Both the position numbers and the translations under genes were made by a program. The notes beneath the pieces are model-generated. The model saw only the letters and a list, made by a program, of their open reading frames with translations, was not told the DNA's origin and ran no database searches. From JACKII01 sp963807085 (GTDB taxonomy: Bacteria > Pseudomonadota > Alphaproteobacteria > Bin95): a stretch of 64,000 bases of DNA. Of the stretch, positions 63,014 to 64,000 are shown piece after piece. Numbering within the stretch: the first letter of the stretch is position 1; every line of letters starts with the position of its first letter. The stretch lies in NCBI GenBank assembly GCA_963807085.1, contig CAWEBB010000017.1, forward strand, positions 1 through 64,000, in the 5' to 3' direction.

Positions 63014-63829
63014 TTACGAAGGCTCCGCGGGAGAGCCTAGCGCCCGGTCGTCCGGTCCGTCCATGGGCATTAGGACCAGACACTGGCTCGCAGCGCCGAT
63101 AGCGCCGTTCCGGTCAAACAGTTCCGTCTCGGTGGTGGCGAGCCCGTTCTGCCGCCAATGCTGGCGGTTGCGGAAGCCGATCCAGGAACCTTGCGGCGGC
63201 CGGGCGAGGCGCACGCTCAGCTCGATATTGGGGAACCACTTGGCCTTTGGCTCGCGCCAGCCGTCCGGACGCCAGGTGCCGCTGGACCAGTCGGCGACGC
63301 TGGTTGCAAGCGCCATCGGCGTCTCTCCCGGAAACAGCGGCCGGTCGTAGCGGTACCAGCAAAGCTTGTCGTCGGTGAAGCGCATCGCCGTCACGTCACC
63401 CAGCCAGGGATGCCCAGGCCCGATCAGCCTGCCTGGCTTGCCCGTCTCTGGGTCGGCGGGCTTGAAGTCCGGCTCCGGCATCCCCGGGGTCGGCACGCCG
63501 CGGGCGAAGGCCGCCTGGGCGGTCGCCTGCAGCTTGCCGCCGCCCCATGCCTCGGCCCGAAGGAACAGGCCGCGCCCGCCCTGGCGCAGGGTCTCCACCC
63601 GCACCTCGGTTTCCTTGCGCGGCACGGGGCGCATCAGAAGGATGGAGATCGTCATCGGCAGCAAGGGATTGTCCGGGTTCTGATCCAACGCTTTGGCCCG
63701 CAACTCACAGGCGCCCGCCAGCATGGCGCCGACCGCGCCGCCGTGCATGCCTGGTCCGTTGAAGCCGCCGGCGGCCTGCTGCGGAGTCCAGAGATCGCCT
63801 TCCACCGCGAAGATGGTATCGCTCGTCAT
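63014..63829 (-). CDS. Acyl-CoA thioesterase-like double-hotdog protein
   Basis: 271 residues, start 63829 overlapping the mutT stop by four bases. Two hotdog units are suggested: N-terminal GFNGPGMHGGAVGAMLAGACELRA, where HGG aligns with the first-half motif, and the second half with PGETPMALATSVADWSSGTW and the Asp in ADWSSG. MTISILLMRPVPRKETEVRVETLRQGGRGLFLRAE links strands. TesB-like enzymes hydrolyse medium and long acyl-CoAs. Overlap with mutT indicates co-transcription, though the two functions are unrelated. Confidence 0.82.
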   Translation of the reverse strand: MTSDTIFAVEGDLWTPQQAAGGFNGPGMHGGAVGAMLAGACELRAKALDQNPDNPLLPMTISILLMRPVPRKETEVRVETLRQGGRGLFLRAEAWGGGKLQATAQAAFARGVPTPGMPEPDFKPADPETGKPGRLIGPGHPWLGDVTAMRFTDDKLCWYRYDRPLFPGETPMALATSVADWSSGTWRPDGWREPKAKWFPNIELSVRLARPPQGSWIGFRNRQHWRQNGLATTETELFDRNGAIGAASQCLVLMPMDGPDDRALGSPAEPS

Positions 63830-64000
63830 AAGAGGTCTCGTAACATCGCTACCAGCGGCTTGTCAGCGGGCGGCATCGGGTAGTTCTTCATATGGTTCGG
63901 CCACGCCCAGGCCAGCCTCTGGCCCTCCAGCGGCTGCGGATTGCCCTGCCAGACCCGGCAGACATAGAGCGGCATCAGCAGATGGAAATCGTCGTAGCTG
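63826..64000 (-). CDS. mutT: MutT/8-oxo-dGTP diphosphatase, C-terminal part (window edge)
   Basis: Only the last 57 residues are inside the window. They read LLMPLYVCRVWQGNPQPLEGQRLAWAWPNHMKNYPMPPADKPLVAMLRDLL and match the C-terminus of alphaproteobacterial MutT, a Nudix enzyme that removes oxidised dGTP. The catalytic Nudix box would lie outside the window at higher coordinates. The stop TGA overlaps the thioesterase ATG. Confidence 0.85.
   Translation of the reverse strand, partial: SYDDFHLLMPLYVCRVWQGNPQPLEGQRLAWAWPNHMKNYPMPPADKPLVAMLRDLL

Overview
The window looks like chromosomal DNA from a high-GC Alphaproteobacterium, probably Rhodospirillales-like and marine or host-associated. The order hemC-hemD/Mic60-hemY divergent from tsaD, gltX-gltA divergent from comEC, metG-tatD, SURF1 and threonine synthase are alphaproteobacterial housekeeping traits. 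The accessory genes (hydantoinases, LLM flavoenzymes, acyl-CoA dehydrogenases, a DUF35/thiolase-like pair, a UGSC-type selenoprotein) suit a heterotroph that degrades diverse organic acids, amides and sulfated compounds. This taxonomic call is inference from gene content.

Layout. 0-6 kb is a scarred region: a broken IS1595-type transposase, an AT-rich two-TM gene, a four-times frameshifted M20 peptidase, a malate/lactate dehydrogenase, and a truncated outer-membrane protein joined to a partial IS5 element. 6-18 kb holds a hydantoinase B, a three-gene operon coupling an RND efflux pump to a class III nucleotidyl cyclase, a broken SDR, SURF1, a frameshifted M32 carboxypeptidase and thrC. 18-26 kb, mostly minus strand, holds metG-tatD, dihydroorotase, and a CMD-HyuA-HyuB operon whose hyuA carries an in-frame amber codon. 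26-37 kb holds mlaC, a minimal nitrile hydratase/thiocyanate hydrolase-like operon with a His-rich alpha subunit, a PEP-mutase-family lyase, an entericidin, two LLM enzymes, an AidB-like acyl-CoA dehydrogenase, and an operon of two small membrane proteins, a sulfotransferase and an arylsulfotransferase-like protein. 37-50 kb holds a heavily frameshifted gamma-glutamyltransferase, gltA, gltX, comEC, tsaD (apparently with an AUU start), and the heme cluster, in which HemD and the Mic60/mitofilin protein form one continuous reading frame. 50-64 kb holds a PaaI thioesterase, a selenoprotein candidate with in-frame UGA and a SECIS-like hairpin, its operon partner, a di-heme cytochrome c, small degradative genes, a SOUL lipoprotein, a ferritin-like DUF892 protein, the thiolase-like/DUF35 pair, an AT-richer secreted beta-helix protein, and the 3' part of mutT at the window edge.

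The strongest biology is the UGSC selenoprotein operon (50.6-52.2 kb), the HemD-Mic60 continuous frame, the AUU-started tsaD, the minimal NHase-like operon and the efflux-cyclase operon. Seven protein-coding loci, plus the IS1595 transposase, carry frameshifts or a nonsense codon while the protein sequence on both sides is still well conserved. That means either recent pseudogenisation or uncorrected indels in the assembly, and the sequence alone cannot decide. No tRNA, rRNA or CRISPR array was recognised.
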